64,000 nt of DNA from CALCMJ01 sp964475415 (GTDB taxonomy: Bacteria; Bacteroidota; Bacteroidia; Chitinophagales; Saprospiraceae): contig CAYYWZ010000009.1 in assembly GCA_964475415.1 (NCBI GenBank), positions 25,540 through 89,539 of the forward strand. The letters run 5' to 3'. The notes below the pieces were generated by a model. It saw only the letters and a list, made by a program, of their open reading frames with translations, was not told the origin of the DNA and searched no databases. Both the position numbers and the translations under genes were made by a program. Below, one piece after another: positions 9,232 to 17,961 of this stretch (the first letter of the stretch is position 1; every line of letters starts with the position of its first letter).

Positions 9232-9769
9232 ATGAAAAATCTCGATCGATCGGATATAATTGCACTCATTGCCGTTGTTATGAGTCTAGCTGCGGTATTT
9301 GTAAGTATTTATGAAGCACGATTGCTAAAAGACCAACAAAAACTTATGCATGAGCAGCAAAAGGCTGCCGTATGGCCTTACGTAAAAAAAAGTATTAACT
9401 ATAGTTATCAACCTGATGAAATGATAATTAGCTTAACAAAACAATGGAGTGGGTCCAGCAATAATAGAAAGATCTAATATTCTTATTAATGATAAAGAAT
9501 ACAAAGATTCTTTATCTGTTTTTAATGTTTTGCAAAATACATTACCTAGTGATGCTAATTGGGGCTTATCCCTGAACCTTGTAGTAGTAGAAGTTATTCC
9601 TCCTAGAGAAGAGATAATTATTCTCAAGGTAAATTCTATACGATTTGAGGATGACCAGAAGATTGCCACTAAACTAGGTCTAGATCTAGATTTGTGTTAT
9701 TGTTCTATACATAATGATTGTAAGAAAATAGGAGAAAAGTATAATGTCTTCCACCCTACTTGCTACTAA
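9232..9769 (+). pseudogene. Small membrane-anchored hypothetical protein, frameshifted
   Basis: The first frame (from ATG 9232) encodes an N-terminal transmembrane helix (IIALIAVVMSLAAVFVSIY), a short helix and WPYVKKSINYSYQPDEMIISLTK, then runs off-frame to a stop at 9477. The second frame continues the same protein as NGVGPAIIERSNILIND and on to the stop at 9769. A single extra A in the ACAAAACAA run near 9440 explains the break. Small proteins with a helix, 'AAVWPY' and 'NxGxGPAII' are familiar from Bacteroidota and Proteobacteria as uncharacterised envelope proteins. Either a recent pseudogene or one sequencing error; function unknown. Confidence 0.75.
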
Positions 9770-9864
9770 TTTGGATATCCTTATGATTTAGTCGTCTATC
9801 TAGCCAGTGCTTTAGTCCTAATTATTTCAGTATTCATTAAAGCATTTAGGCTCGTTATAGTTGA

Positions 9865-9880
9865 TGTTTCACGTGGAACA
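9865..9880. promoter_or_regulatory. parS: parS-like ParB-binding site 2
   Basis: TGTTTCACGTGGAACA, 15 of 16 positions identical to the perfect palindrome. This variant is close to the parS sites of Bacillus and Caulobacter. It is the middle one of three sites spread over about 960 bp. Confidence 0.8.
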
Positions 9881-10124
9881 TCTAATAATAGCATTGAAAA
9901 ACAGATCTTTGGAGCTTTAAACGGAATTGCATAAGCAAATAGATTAGACATTGCAAAGAAATCGCTTCTTGGTATATCTCTATCATCTCATAGATGGAAT
10001 CATAAATTAGGAGATAACAGGAGATTTATCGTAAAGATTTGAGCAATTTATACACGTGGTCAAGATTTTACTAAGTTCTTTTAAGTATATATTATAGTCC
10101 ATCGTAAGACACAACAATTGATCA

Positions 10125-10140
10125 TGTTCCACGTGGAACA
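10125..10140. promoter_or_regulatory. parS: parS site 3, perfect palindrome
   Basis: TGTTCCACGTGGAACA, a perfect 16-bp palindrome identical to the general bacterial parS consensus. It lies 88 bp upstream of the M1 peptidase start, in non-coding DNA. Confidence 0.85.
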
Positions 10141-10192
10141 CAGGTTTTTCATTAAATCAAATATTACAATCTATTATTATAGATCATTTGAT

Positions 10193-10200
10193 TACTTTTG
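10193..10200 (+). promoter_or_regulatory. Bacteroidota -7 element upstream of M1 peptidase
   Basis: TACTTTTG matches TAnnTTTG exactly and lies 27 bp before the start codon. No good -33 TTG is seen at the usual spacing, so this is a tentative promoter. Confidence 0.4.
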
Positions 10201-10227
10201 GTAAAACTATAAGAAACATTATTAGAT

Positions 10228-12558
10228 ATGAAGAAGCTTTTAATATTCCCTTTTTTGTTTTGTTTAATAGCTAGTGCCTATGGACAAAATACCAATGAAA
10301 ATCCATTCAAACAATTAGGTCAGGATCTTCCTACACCTAATTCCTATAGAACCGCATCAGGTAGTCCCGGTCATGAGTATTGGCAGCAACAGGCTGATTA
10401 TAAGATGGACTTGGAAATAGACGACGATAAAATGCGTCTTTATGGTGAAGAAACCATTACCTATACTAACAATTCTCCAGATGTATTAAGTTACCTATGG
10501 TTGCAATTAGATCAGAATATGAGAGCAAAAGATTCTGACACCTACAAGGTTAGATCTAGCTCTATAAGCGAACGAGGTAGCAGTCTTCGACAACTGTCTA
10601 GTTTAGAATCTGATTTTGATGGTGGTTTTAAAGTAGAACATGTCAAAGATGCTAATGGTGCAGACTTAAAATATACGATCAATAAGACTATGATGCGTGT
10701 AAATCCGACAACTAAGTTGGCTACAGGCGATAGTTATACATTTACAATCAAATGGTGGTATAATATAAACAACACCAATGTTATGGGTGGCAGATCAGGT
10801 TATGAGCCTTTCGAAGAAGACGGCAACAATGTATATTGTATCGCTCAGTTTTTCCCTAGAATGTGTGTGTATGACGATATTAATGGCTGGCAGAATAAGC
10901 AGTTTTTAGGAAGGGGAGAGTTTGCTCTTGTTTTTGGAGATTATGACGTTTCTATAACTGTACCTTCTGATCATCTTGTAGCTTCTACAGGCTTATTACA
11001 GAATGAAGATGATGTACTTACTTCAGAACAGAAGAAAAGACTAGACAAAGCAAAAAAAGAAACTATCAACCCTGTAATGATAGCCACTTACGATGAGGCA
11101 GAAAAAAGAATAAAAAAGAAAGCGAAGGATAAGAAGACTTGGCGTTATACTGCTGAAAATGTTAGAGACTTTGCTTTTGCATCATCTAGAAGGTTTATAT
11201 GGGATGCCTTAGGTGTACCAATGTCTGATGGCAGAACTGTAATGGCTCAGTCTATGTGGATAAAAGAAGGAGATTGTCTATGGAATAAGTATTCTACTAA
11301 GGCTGTGGCACATACTGTAAAATGGTATTCTCACTATACAATAGATTATCCTTACCCAACTGCTTGGTCTATAGATGGAGATATGGGTATGGAATATCCT
11401 ATGATCTGTTTTAATTTTGGTAGATGTGCTGATGATGGTACTTACGCAGAAAGAACGAAGTATGGACATATCGGAGTGATTATACACGAGGTAGGCCATA
11501 ATTGGTTTCCAATGATTATAAATTCAGATGAAAGACAATGGACCTGGATGGATGAAGGACTTAATACCTTTGTACAATACCTAACAGAACAACACTGGGA
11601 AAGAAATTATCCTAGTAGGAGAGGTCCAGCTCACAAAATTGTAGATTATATGAAAGGTGATAAAGATAGGATTTCGCCTATTATGACTAACTCTGAGTCT
11701 ATATTTCAGTTTGGTAATAATGCCTATGGAAAACCTGCTACTGCATTAAATATACTTAGAGAAACCGTAATGGGAAGAGAACTCTTCGATATGGCATTCA
11801 AAGAATATTGTGAAAGATGGGCCTTCAAGCACCCTTCACCTGCAGATCTTTTTAGAACAATGGAAGATGCTTCTGGTGTAGACCTAGACTGGTTCTGGAG
11901 AGGATGGTTCTATACCAACCTAAACGTAGATATATCTATGAGCGAGGTAAAGCATAAAAAAATAGATTCTAAAAACCCTAATGTCAATAATAAGATTGCT
12001 AAAGAAGCTATAAAAGAAGGACCTAAACCTATAGGTAAAATAAGAAATGAGAATCTAGAAGTACTTGCTGATAAAGATCCTAGTATACTAGACTTCTATA
12101 GCAAACATGATCCATTAGTTGCAGATGCTATAGATGAAAAAGAATACAATGATTATATCAACTCTTTATCAGATGAAGAGAAGAAAGTATTAAAGGATAA
12201 TAAAAATTACTATGAAATTACTTTTGAAAATAAAGGTGGATTAGTAATGCCTATTATTTTAGAATTTACTTATACAGATGGATCTAAAGAAGTTAAAAAC
12301 ATACCTGCTGAAATATGGAAACTTACGCCAGAAAAAATATCTAAGGTATTTGTTACAGATAAAGAGGTTTCTACTATAGAGTTAGATCCATTCTTAGAAA
12401 CAGCAGATACAGATAGAAATAATAATTATTATCCTCCTCGACCTGAAGTGGACAGATTCGAATTATTCAAACAACGAAGTAGAGATAGAGGATCTAGTAG
12501 GGGAGAAAATGGTATGCAACGAGCAGCAAGAGCTAAAAAACAAACAAGCAGACCTTAA
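10228..12558 (+). CDS. Secreted M1-family metallopeptidase
   Basis: 776 residues with a signal peptide (MKKLLIFPFLFCLIASAYG). An N-terminal beta-rich domain is followed by a gluzincin catalytic domain. The zinc site HEVGH is at residues 420-424 and the third ligand E443 lies in DEGLN, which gives the HExxH-X18-E spacing of family M1. The substrate-binding loop reads GMEYP instead of the GAMEN of classical aminopeptidase N, as in the bacterial M1 subgroup often annotated simply 'M1 family peptidase'. A basic, disordered tail (about residues 745-776) replaces a sorting domain, so the protein is probably periplasmic or outer-membrane associated. Likely trims peptides for nutrition. Followed by a strong terminator. 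Confidence 0.93.
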   Translation: MKKLLIFPFLFCLIASAYGQNTNENPFKQLGQDLPTPNSYRTASGSPGHEYWQQQADYKMDLEIDDDKMRLYGEETITYTNNSPDVLSYLWLQLDQNMRAKDSDTYKVRSSSISERGSSLRQLSSLESDFDGGFKVEHVKDANGADLKYTINKTMMRVNPTTKLATGDSYTFTIKWWYNINNTNVMGGRSGYEPFEEDGNNVYCIAQFFPRMCVYDDINGWQNKQFLGRGEFALVFGDYDVSITVPSDHLVASTGLLQNEDDVLTSEQKKRLDKAKKETINPVMIATYDEAEKRIKKKAKDKKTWRYTAENVRDFAFASSRRFIWDALGVPMSDGRTVMAQSMWIKEGDCLWNKYSTKAVAHTVKWYSHYTIDYPYPTAWSIDGDMGMEYPMICFNFGRCADDGTYAERTKYGHIGVIIHEVGHNWFPMIINSDERQWTWMDEGLNTFVQYLTEQHWERNYPSRRGPAHKIVDYMKGDKDRISPIMTNSESIFQFGNNAYGKPATALNILRETVMGRELFDMAFKEYCERWAFKHPSPADLFRTMEDASGVDLDWFWRGWFYTNLNVDISMSEVKHKKIDSKNPNVNNKIAKEAIKEGPKPIGKIRNENLEVLADKDPSILDFYSKHDPLVADAIDEKEYNDYINSLSDEEKKVLKDNKNYYEITFENKGGLVMPIILEFTYTDGSKEVKNIPAEIWKLTPEKISKVFVTDKEVSTIELDPFLETADTDRNNNYYPPRPEVDRFELFKQRSRDRGSSRGENGMQRAARAKKQTSRP

Positions 12559-12561
12559 ATT

Positions 12562-12592
12562 AAAAAGGGGACCATTAATGTCCCCTTTTTTT
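12562..12592 (+). terminator. Terminator between convergent genes
   Basis: The 11-bp perfect stem AAAAAGGGGAC/GTCCCCTTTTT has a 7-base loop and T-run. The A-rich left arm lets it work in both directions, serving the M1 peptidase gene and the convergent LamG gene. Confidence 0.9.
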
Positions 12593-12609
12593 ATAATTAG
12601 TTCTTAATA

Positions 12610-13569
12610 CTATCTTTTTATTATAGTTTGTCTTGTTCCTTCCTCAGGAAATACTAACATATATTGTCCCGCAGACTGGTCTGTTAGATCTACAAAATTG
12701 TTTTTCCCTTTAGTAACAAATTTTCCATCTAAGCTATACACTTCATAAGTCCTTTCTGTTGTAATATTAAATAGACCGTCAGAAGGATTAGGATAAGCGG
12801 CTAATCTAGCATCTTCTTCCTGAGAGTAAGTAGAAGATAATACTACTTCATCAGCAAATACAACACTAAGGTCCTCAATCTCATTTCCAGCTAATGCTCT
12901 ATTGTAAATAAATAAATCATCAAAGCAAGTCCATCCATCTAATATATTCCCTTTTTGATCTCCTGCTACATATATTTTAGGATTAGTTACATCTTGAATA
13001 ATTGCATCTGTCCTAAGAACTTCTATTGTATTTGCATATAATATAAGTTCACCATTATCATTTATAAGAGATAACATTGTCCAAAAATCCATAGAAATAT
13101 GAGGGGAATATCCTTCATAGATTATATTATTATTTTGGTCCTCTAATAAAAGCCTATATACTTGACCCTCAGAGTTTTGTGAAGCATAAACGGTAATATC
13201 TAATTCTTCACTATCTATAGACAAAACAGGATGTTTTCCAATTTCTATAGCGCCAAAACTCATCCACCATAAGTTTAAAGTAAAATCAGAAGTTTCAACA
13301 AAACTTATTGGTTCACCAACCACTTTAGTATTTCCTAAAAAAGCAACAGAGTTACCGTAGTTCCAATCTCTATCTTCTTCTCCCGAAGGCGGATCACCAG
13401 CATAGGTCAAATTATTTCCATTATTAGTTAAGTCTTGCTCTATCATGTCATCATCATGATTAAACGAATAAAGACCGATTAAATCATCAAAGAGATTTCC
13501 TTGGGCTTGAATACTACCAAAAGAACAAATAATAAATAGAATGAAAAATGTTTGTAATAATGATTTCAT
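12610..13569 (-). CDS. T9SS-exported LamG/concanavalin-like protein
   Basis: 319 residues. A signal peptide (about MKSLLQTFFILFIICSFGSIQA) is followed by a LamG/lectin-like jelly roll (about residues 25-230), with LIGLYSFNHDDD near the start, DFTLNLWW in the middle and DDLFIYNRALAGNEI at the end, the last being the usual closing strand of LamG_3 domains. A type A sorting tail (AAYPNPSDGLFNI to IIKR) ends the protein. Such proteins bind carbohydrate or protein ligands at the cell surface; the ligand here is unknown. Transcribed alone, convergent with the M1 peptidase gene. Confidence 0.85.
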   Translation of the reverse strand: MKSLLQTFFILFIICSFGSIQAQGNLFDDLIGLYSFNHDDDMIEQDLTNNGNNLTYAGDPPSGEEDRDWNYGNSVAFLGNTKVVGEPISFVETSDFTLNLWWMSFGAIEIGKHPVLSIDSEELDITVYASQNSEGQVYRLLLEDQNNNIIYEGYSPHISMDFWTMLSLINDNGELILYANTIEVLRTDAIIQDVTNPKIYVAGDQKGNILDGWTCFDDLFIYNRALAGNEIEDLSVVFADEVVLSSTYSQEEDARLAAYPNPSDGLFNITTERTYEVYSLDGKFVTKGKNNFVDLTDQSAGQYMLVFPEEGTRQTIIKR

Positions 13570-13714
13570 ATTATATATATTTTGTGATATAATAAAATAA
13601 ACACATTTAAAATAAGTAAAATAGAATAATTTTATAGAATAATTGTGTAATAATAATATTTTAGCAATTATTCTATATCCTTAAAAAGGTAAAAATCCTT
13701 ATTCAAATTAGATG

Positions 13715-14482
13715 TTATGAATAGGATATTGAAGAAAGAAACATAGCAAATATCTTATTAAACTCATTAGGTTTCTCCATCATAGGTGCGTGACCACACT
13801 TACTAATAAAATGAAGTTTAGAATTTGGAAGTAAATCATGAAAACGCTGCGCAACAAAGGGAGGTGTAATTATATCTTCCTTACCCCAAATCAATAGGGT
13901 AGGGATCATTATAGTACTTATCTTATCTTCTAAGTTTTCTCTTATAGCAGACTTTGCAGAAGCCAATAAACTTAATGCTTTACTTCTATCATTTATACTA
14001 TTATAAACTTCGTCGATCATTTCCTTGGTAGCAGTAGCTGGATCATAAAAAGTACTCTCTGCTTTTTTCTTTATAAATTCGTAATTATTACGCTTGAGAA
14101 AAGTATTTCCCATAGAATTCTCAAATAGTCCAGAACTTCCTGTGAGTGTCAGAGATCTAATTTTATCCGGTTTTTCCAAACAGATAACTTGACTGATATG
14201 CCCACCTAGAGAATTTCCAAGAAGATGAATGTTATTATATCCCTTGAGCGATATAAAATCTAAGACATAATCCGCATAACTTTTTACAGATACTTTTCTA
14301 AGTGGCAATTCATAAATAGGAAGAATAGGAATAACAACTTTATATCTATCAGAAAAATAATCGATTATACCTTTGAAGTTACTTAATGATCCAAACAGAC
14401 CATGCAAAAGCATAATCACCTCCTTGCCTGAACCTATTTCTAAATATTTAAATGTCCCTTCTTCTTGAACTTTGTGTTCCAT
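13715..14482 (-). CDS. Alpha/beta-fold hydrolase
   Basis: 255 residues of the alpha/beta-hydrolase superfamily. The oxyanion segment is LLHGLFGS, the nucleophile elbow GNSLGG has Ser91, the acid is Asp203 (WGKED) and the general base His231 (CGHAP). All catalytic residues are therefore present. The closest family pattern is the BioH/MhpC-like esterase group, but substrate cannot be told from sequence. No signal peptide. It starts 29 bp downstream of ctaA on the same strand and is probably cotranscribed with it. Confidence 0.9.
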   Translation of the reverse strand: MEHKVQEEGTFKYLEIGSGKEVIMLLHGLFGSLSNFKGIIDYFSDRYKVVIPILPIYELPLRKVSVKSYADYVLDFISLKGYNNIHLLGNSLGGHISQVICLEKPDKIRSLTLTGSSGLFENSMGNTFLKRNNYEFIKKKAESTFYDPATATKEMIDEVYNSINDRSKALSLLASAKSAIRENLEDKISTIMIPTLLIWGKEDIITPPFVAQRFHDLLPNSKLHFISKCGHAPMMEKPNEFNKIFAMFLSSISYS

Positions 14483-14511
14483 TCTTCCAATGTATACACA
14501 AATTTATTAAA

Positions 14512-15579
14512 TTATCGACTTACTTCCCCTTTAAAGACCAAGTAGTTAATAAATAAGACGGCAGAAAGTAGGAATAAGGCCATAGCCTGATGCAGAACAC
14601 CATAAAATAAAGGAATACTTCCTTTACAACTAATTACAGTTACAATACCTATAGCTATTTGACTTACTAACAGACTTATCAACAGAAAACTTGCTATATT
14701 TTCTACTCTATTAACAGCCACTTTACGCAATTTTACAAATAAGATAAGTCCCAATATTCCTAGCAAATATGCCGATAAACGATGTAGTATCTGAATTAAA
14801 GCAGGTAGAAAAGCAGTCTTCTCATAGTTATTAAAATTCTCCACATTCCACATCTGACCATCTAACAATATACCTGGAACCATTTCACCTTGCATATCTG
14901 GCCAAGTGGGATAAACAAGACCAGCTCTCATACCAGACATAACACCACCGAGAAATAATTGTATAAAAAGTAGAAAAGTAAAACTTAAGACAAGATATTT
15001 TAACTTTCTAAAGCCTTCATTTTGCTCAAACGAGGGTTTGAAACTTATAAATGTTACCCATAGTAAAAAACCATAAGTTAAAAATGCCGCACTAAGATGC
15101 AATGCTAATTTATATGCGTTTACCCAAGGTCTATTAATCAAACCACTGGCTACCATAATCCACCCCATAGATGCTGCTGAAATAGCACCTAGAATTACTA
15201 AACCAAGCATCTTGAGAATACGACTATCTATTTTTTTTGTAAAAAGAAAAAAGAGGAAAGGAAACAAAAATATAAAACCCATCATCCGAGCCCATAGTCT
15301 GTGAAAGTATTCCCAGAAATAAATAAATTTAAAATCTGACATGGACATGCCATCATTTATCTTTTCATACTGTGGTGTTTTTTTGTATAGATTAAATTCA
15401 TCATTCCAAGCCTTTTCACTTGTGGGTGGAAAAACACCTGTTACGATTTCCCACTTTGTTATCGATAGTCCCGAACCTGTGATTCTTGTCACACCACCGA
15501 TGAACACCTGGAAAAATAATAAAACACAACCAGCCACCAGCCAATACTTTACCCAAGGACTATAACTTTTCCTTTCCAT
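14512..15579 (-). CDS. ctaA: Heme A synthase, COX15/CtaA type
   Basis: 355 residues with about eight transmembrane helices. It oxidises the C8 methyl of heme O to give heme A for cytochrome c oxidase. The four heme-ligand histidines are visible at 93 (EYFHR), 161 (LALHLS), 266 (ILHRLS) and 330 (VLHQA), and the N-terminal signature GGVTRITGSGLSITKWE is intact. The long type (COX15-like) rather than the short Bacillus type. No other oxidase-assembly gene is adjacent, which is unusual but not rare. It is preceded 4 bp upstream by a -7 element, suggesting a leaderless transcript. Confidence 0.95.
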   Translation of the reverse strand: MERKSYSPWVKYWLVAGCVLLFFQVFIGGVTRITGSGLSITKWEIVTGVFPPTSEKAWNDEFNLYKKTPQYEKINDGMSMSDFKFIYFWEYFHRLWARMMGFIFLFPFLFFLFTKKIDSRILKMLGLVILGAISAASMGWIMVASGLINRPWVNAYKLALHLSAAFLTYGFLLWVTFISFKPSFEQNEGFRKLKYLVLSFTFLLFIQLFLGGVMSGMRAGLVYPTWPDMQGEMVPGILLDGQMWNVENFNNYEKTAFLPALIQILHRLSAYLLGILGLILFVKLRKVAVNRVENIASFLLISLLVSQIAIGIVTVISCKGSIPLFYGVLHQAMALFLLSAVLFINYLVFKGEVSR

Positions 15580-15583
15580 ATCA

Positions 15584-15591
15584 CAAAAGTA
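15584..15591 (-). promoter_or_regulatory. -7 element immediately upstream of ctaA
   Basis: On the minus strand TACTTTTG (TAnnTTTG) ends 4 bases before the ATG. If used, transcription would begin at or next to the start codon. Confidence 0.45.
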
Positions 15592-15999
15592 TACATTAAG
15601 TTTTTCTTCCTCTAAAAGTTTTTAAACCAACAATCCTTATTTATATATTATATATATTATTTTTAAAAAGAAACTATATTTATTATTAGCACTGTGAGTT
15701 CGTGTAGAACTTATTCTCTAATTAATACATAATCTCCTAATCAACATTATTAACATCTTCTATCACAGTATGTTTTATTATAAAGTTATGTTTATCAATA
15801 AATTATCATACTTATTAACTATACGTTAGTTTATTCTATGTTTATAAAAATTCTTAAGTGTAGTGGTAGAATTATTCTTAAGCTAGAATAGAAAAATATG
15901 GATAAATAACATATATTAATTTTTTTATATATAACAACCTCACTATTATGTTAGTAAGTGACTAGTAACTTTCCTTATTTTAACACCAATGTTGGTAAC
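15592..15999. other. Very AT-rich divergent intergenic region
   Basis: Separates ctaA and dtd, which diverge. Dominated by TA-rich tracts; no ORF, tRNA or clear hairpin. An in-frame GTG at 15958 would extend dtd, but the added residues do not resemble the family. Confidence 0.5.
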
Positions 16000-16452
16000 A
16001 TGAGAACAGTAATTCAAAGGGTAAAAGAAGCTTCAGTAGAAATAGACGGTAATATAAATGGTTCTATTAATCACGGTTTATTGCTTCTTCTAGGTATAGA
16101 AGATCAAGATACAATAGAGGATATTAATTGGTTAGTAAATAAAATTATTAAACTTAGGATATTTTCTGACACTGAGGGAAAAATGAACTTATCTTTAGGA
16201 GATGTAGCAGGTGATATTTTATTGATCTCACAGTTTACCTTATTTGCTAGCACGAAAAAAGGAAACAGACCATCCTATCTGAGATCCGCAAAACCAGATG
16301 TTGCTATTCCTTTATATGAATCTTTTGTCAAAGTACTAGAACAAAATCTCTCAAAAAAAGTAGAGACAGGTATCTTCGGAGCAGATATGAAAATAGCACT
16401 TATAAATGATGGACCAGTAACGATAATTATAGACTCCAAAAACAAAGAGTAA
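16000..16452 (+). CDS. dtd: D-aminoacyl-tRNA deacylase
   Basis: 150 residues from ATG 16000, the usual length. The enzyme hydrolyses D-aminoacyl-tRNA (and Gly-tRNA-Ala), protecting translation. Diagnostic motifs are MRTVIQRVKEASV at the N-terminus, SQFTLFASTKKGNRPS in the middle and the Gly-cisPro-type NDGPVT near the end. The ATG is preferred over the in-frame GTG at 15958 because the family starts MRxVIQRV. First gene of a long overlapping operon: its TAA shares the A with the next ATG. Confidence 0.95.
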   Translation: MRTVIQRVKEASVEIDGNINGSINHGLLLLLGIEDQDTIEDINWLVNKIIKLRIFSDTEGKMNLSLGDVAGDILLISQFTLFASTKKGNRPSYLRSAKPDVAIPLYESFVKVLEQNLSKKVETGIFGADMKIALINDGPVTIIIDSKNKE

Positions 16453-16793
16453 TGTTATTAAGTGAGGCACAGCAGACTGTAGATACTTGGATAAAAGAAG
16501 TAGGCGTTAGATACTTCAATGAGTTAACGAATATATGTATACTTAATGAAGAGGTAGGGGAACTAACAAGTCTTTTCGCCCGGAGATACGGGGAACAATC
16601 TTTTAAGAAAAAAATTTCGGAAGCGGAGGTAGGAGAAAAGATCGAAGAGGAGATGGCAGATGTTCTTTTCGTATTATTATGCTTAGCTAATCAGACAGGC
16701 GTAAACTTGACAGATGCTTTGCAAAAAACCTTAGAAAAGAAAACTATTAGAGATAAAGATAGACACAAAGAAAATAGAAAACTGAGTGAGTAG
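16452..16793 (+). CDS. MazG-like nucleotide pyrophosphohydrolase
   Basis: 113 residues, a single MazG/all-alpha NTP-PPase domain. The metal-binding helices carry NEEVGEL (about residues 32-38) and EEEMADVLF (about 64-72), matching the ExxE...ExxD pattern. Such small enzymes hydrolyse non-canonical or excess (d)NTPs to NMP and pyrophosphate. Its start overlaps the dtd stop by one base, and both act as housecleaning enzymes, so co-expression makes sense. Confidence 0.9.
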   Translation: MLLSEAQQTVDTWIKEVGVRYFNELTNICILNEEVGELTSLFARRYGEQSFKKKISEAEVGEKIEEEMADVLFVLLCLANQTGVNLTDALQKTLEKKTIRDKDRHKENRKLSE

Positions 16794-17961
16794 TGATAAG
16801 AAGAAAAATATATGGTCACAGTTAATACAGAAAAAATCTGCAGTATTAGGTATTACTATAATTGTTGTTTCTAGCTTATTATCTATACTAGCCTATATCA
16901 TCGTGCCGGATAATACGAATAATGCGAATGAGCAGATTTCTGGTATTGCTCTTAAAAGTCCATTATATAAGACCAAAATGTTAAAAATAAAGAGAAATAT
17001 AGCCTATGAGGATCAGAATTGGTTTGATCAGATTGTCAATGGGACGAATGCCTTATATGATTATATACCCATAACAGATATTAGTTATTCTGAAGACGAT
17101 GTGGTAATAAGCACAACTACAGGTAAGTCGATGTATTATAAATACTGGAATATCTTACACGCTGTAGAAGAAATAGATAATACTGAAGGAGCTAATTATA
17201 CAATAGAAGATTACAAAGAAGGTTCTATAACCTTAAGTAAAACAGCTGCAAAAAATATAATTGCTGAGGATAATATTGTAGCAAGAAGATTTTATTTCGG
17301 TACTGATAGATATGGAAGAGATATTTTTAGCAGGATAATATTAGGTCTGAGAGTATCTTTGATAGTTGGTTTATTGGGTGTGATAATCTCGCTTATAGTG
17401 GGACTATTTCTAGGAATGATATCTGGTTATAATAAGGGAATAATAGATGATATAGTGATGTGGTTGATAAATACTGTATGGTCTATACCTACAGTCCTCT
17501 TAGTATTTGCTATTGTTATAGCATTAGGAAGAAGTATTAATGTAATTTACCTAGCAGTAGGACTAACTTTATGGGTAGATGTTGCACGAATAGTAAGAGG
17601 ACAGGTATTAGAGTTGAGAGAGGAACAGTTTGTTGTAGCTGCTAAGAGTTTAGGATATAAGCCATTAAGGATTATGTTTGTTCATATATTACCTAACTTG
17701 GTGGGTCCTTTGTTGGTTATTTGTGCCTCTAATTTTGCTATTGCTATTCTATTAGAAGCGGGATTGAGTTATTTAGGATTCGGTGTACAAGCACCTACTC
17801 CTTCTTTAGGAAATATGCTTAATGAGAATTATGCTTATGCGCTGGGAGGTAAAGTCTTCATAGCAATAATACCAGCAATTGTAATTATGTTGTTAGTTTT
17901 AAGTTTTAATCTAGCAGGAAATGGTTTACGCGATATTTTTGATGTAAAAAGTAAGACTTGA
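16786..17961 (+). CDS. OppC/DppC-type ABC transporter permease
   Basis: 391 residues from a GTG start that overlaps the MazG-like gene by 8 bp. The first helix (about residues 17-38) is followed by an unusually long periplasmic insertion (about 40-160), then FYFGTDRYGRDIFSRI and five further helices. The cytoplasmic EAA loop reads VVAAKSLGYKPLRIMFVHILPN, and the C-terminal EAGLSYLGFG signature is that of peptide/nickel permeases. In characterised systems OppC pairs with OppB, OppD/F and a binding protein; none is here. Substrate probably an oligopeptide, unproven. Confidence 0.88.
   Translation: MSSDKKKNIWSQLIQKKSAVLGITIIVVSSLLSILAYIIVPDNTNNANEQISGIALKSPLYKTKMLKIKRNIAYEDQNWFDQIVNGTNALYDYIPITDISYSEDDVVISTTTGKSMYYKYWNILHAVEEIDNTEGANYTIEDYKEGSITLSKTAAKNIIAEDNIVARRFYFGTDRYGRDIFSRIILGLRVSLIVGLLGVIISLIVGLFLGMISGYNKGIIDDIVMWLINTVWSIPTVLLVFAIVIALGRSINVIYLAVGLTLWVDVARIVRGQVLELREEQFVVAAKSLGYKPLRIMFVHILPNLVGPLLVICASNFAIAILLEAGLSYLGFGVQAPTPSLGNMLNENYAYALGGKVFIAIIPAIVIMLLVLSFNLAGNGLRDIFDVKSKT

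Larger units (their letters stand above)
9770..10227. other. Intergenic region holding two parS sites
   Basis: About 460 bases without coding potential. It carries two parS palindromes (9865-9880 and 10125-10140) and, near its right end, a -7 promoter element for the M1 peptidase gene. No parA or parB lies in the window. Confidence 0.7.

Noticed and set aside
15958..16002. Upstream GTG start for dtd
   Set aside because: Adds residues unlike the family, whereas MRTVIQRV at 16000 is the canonical start.
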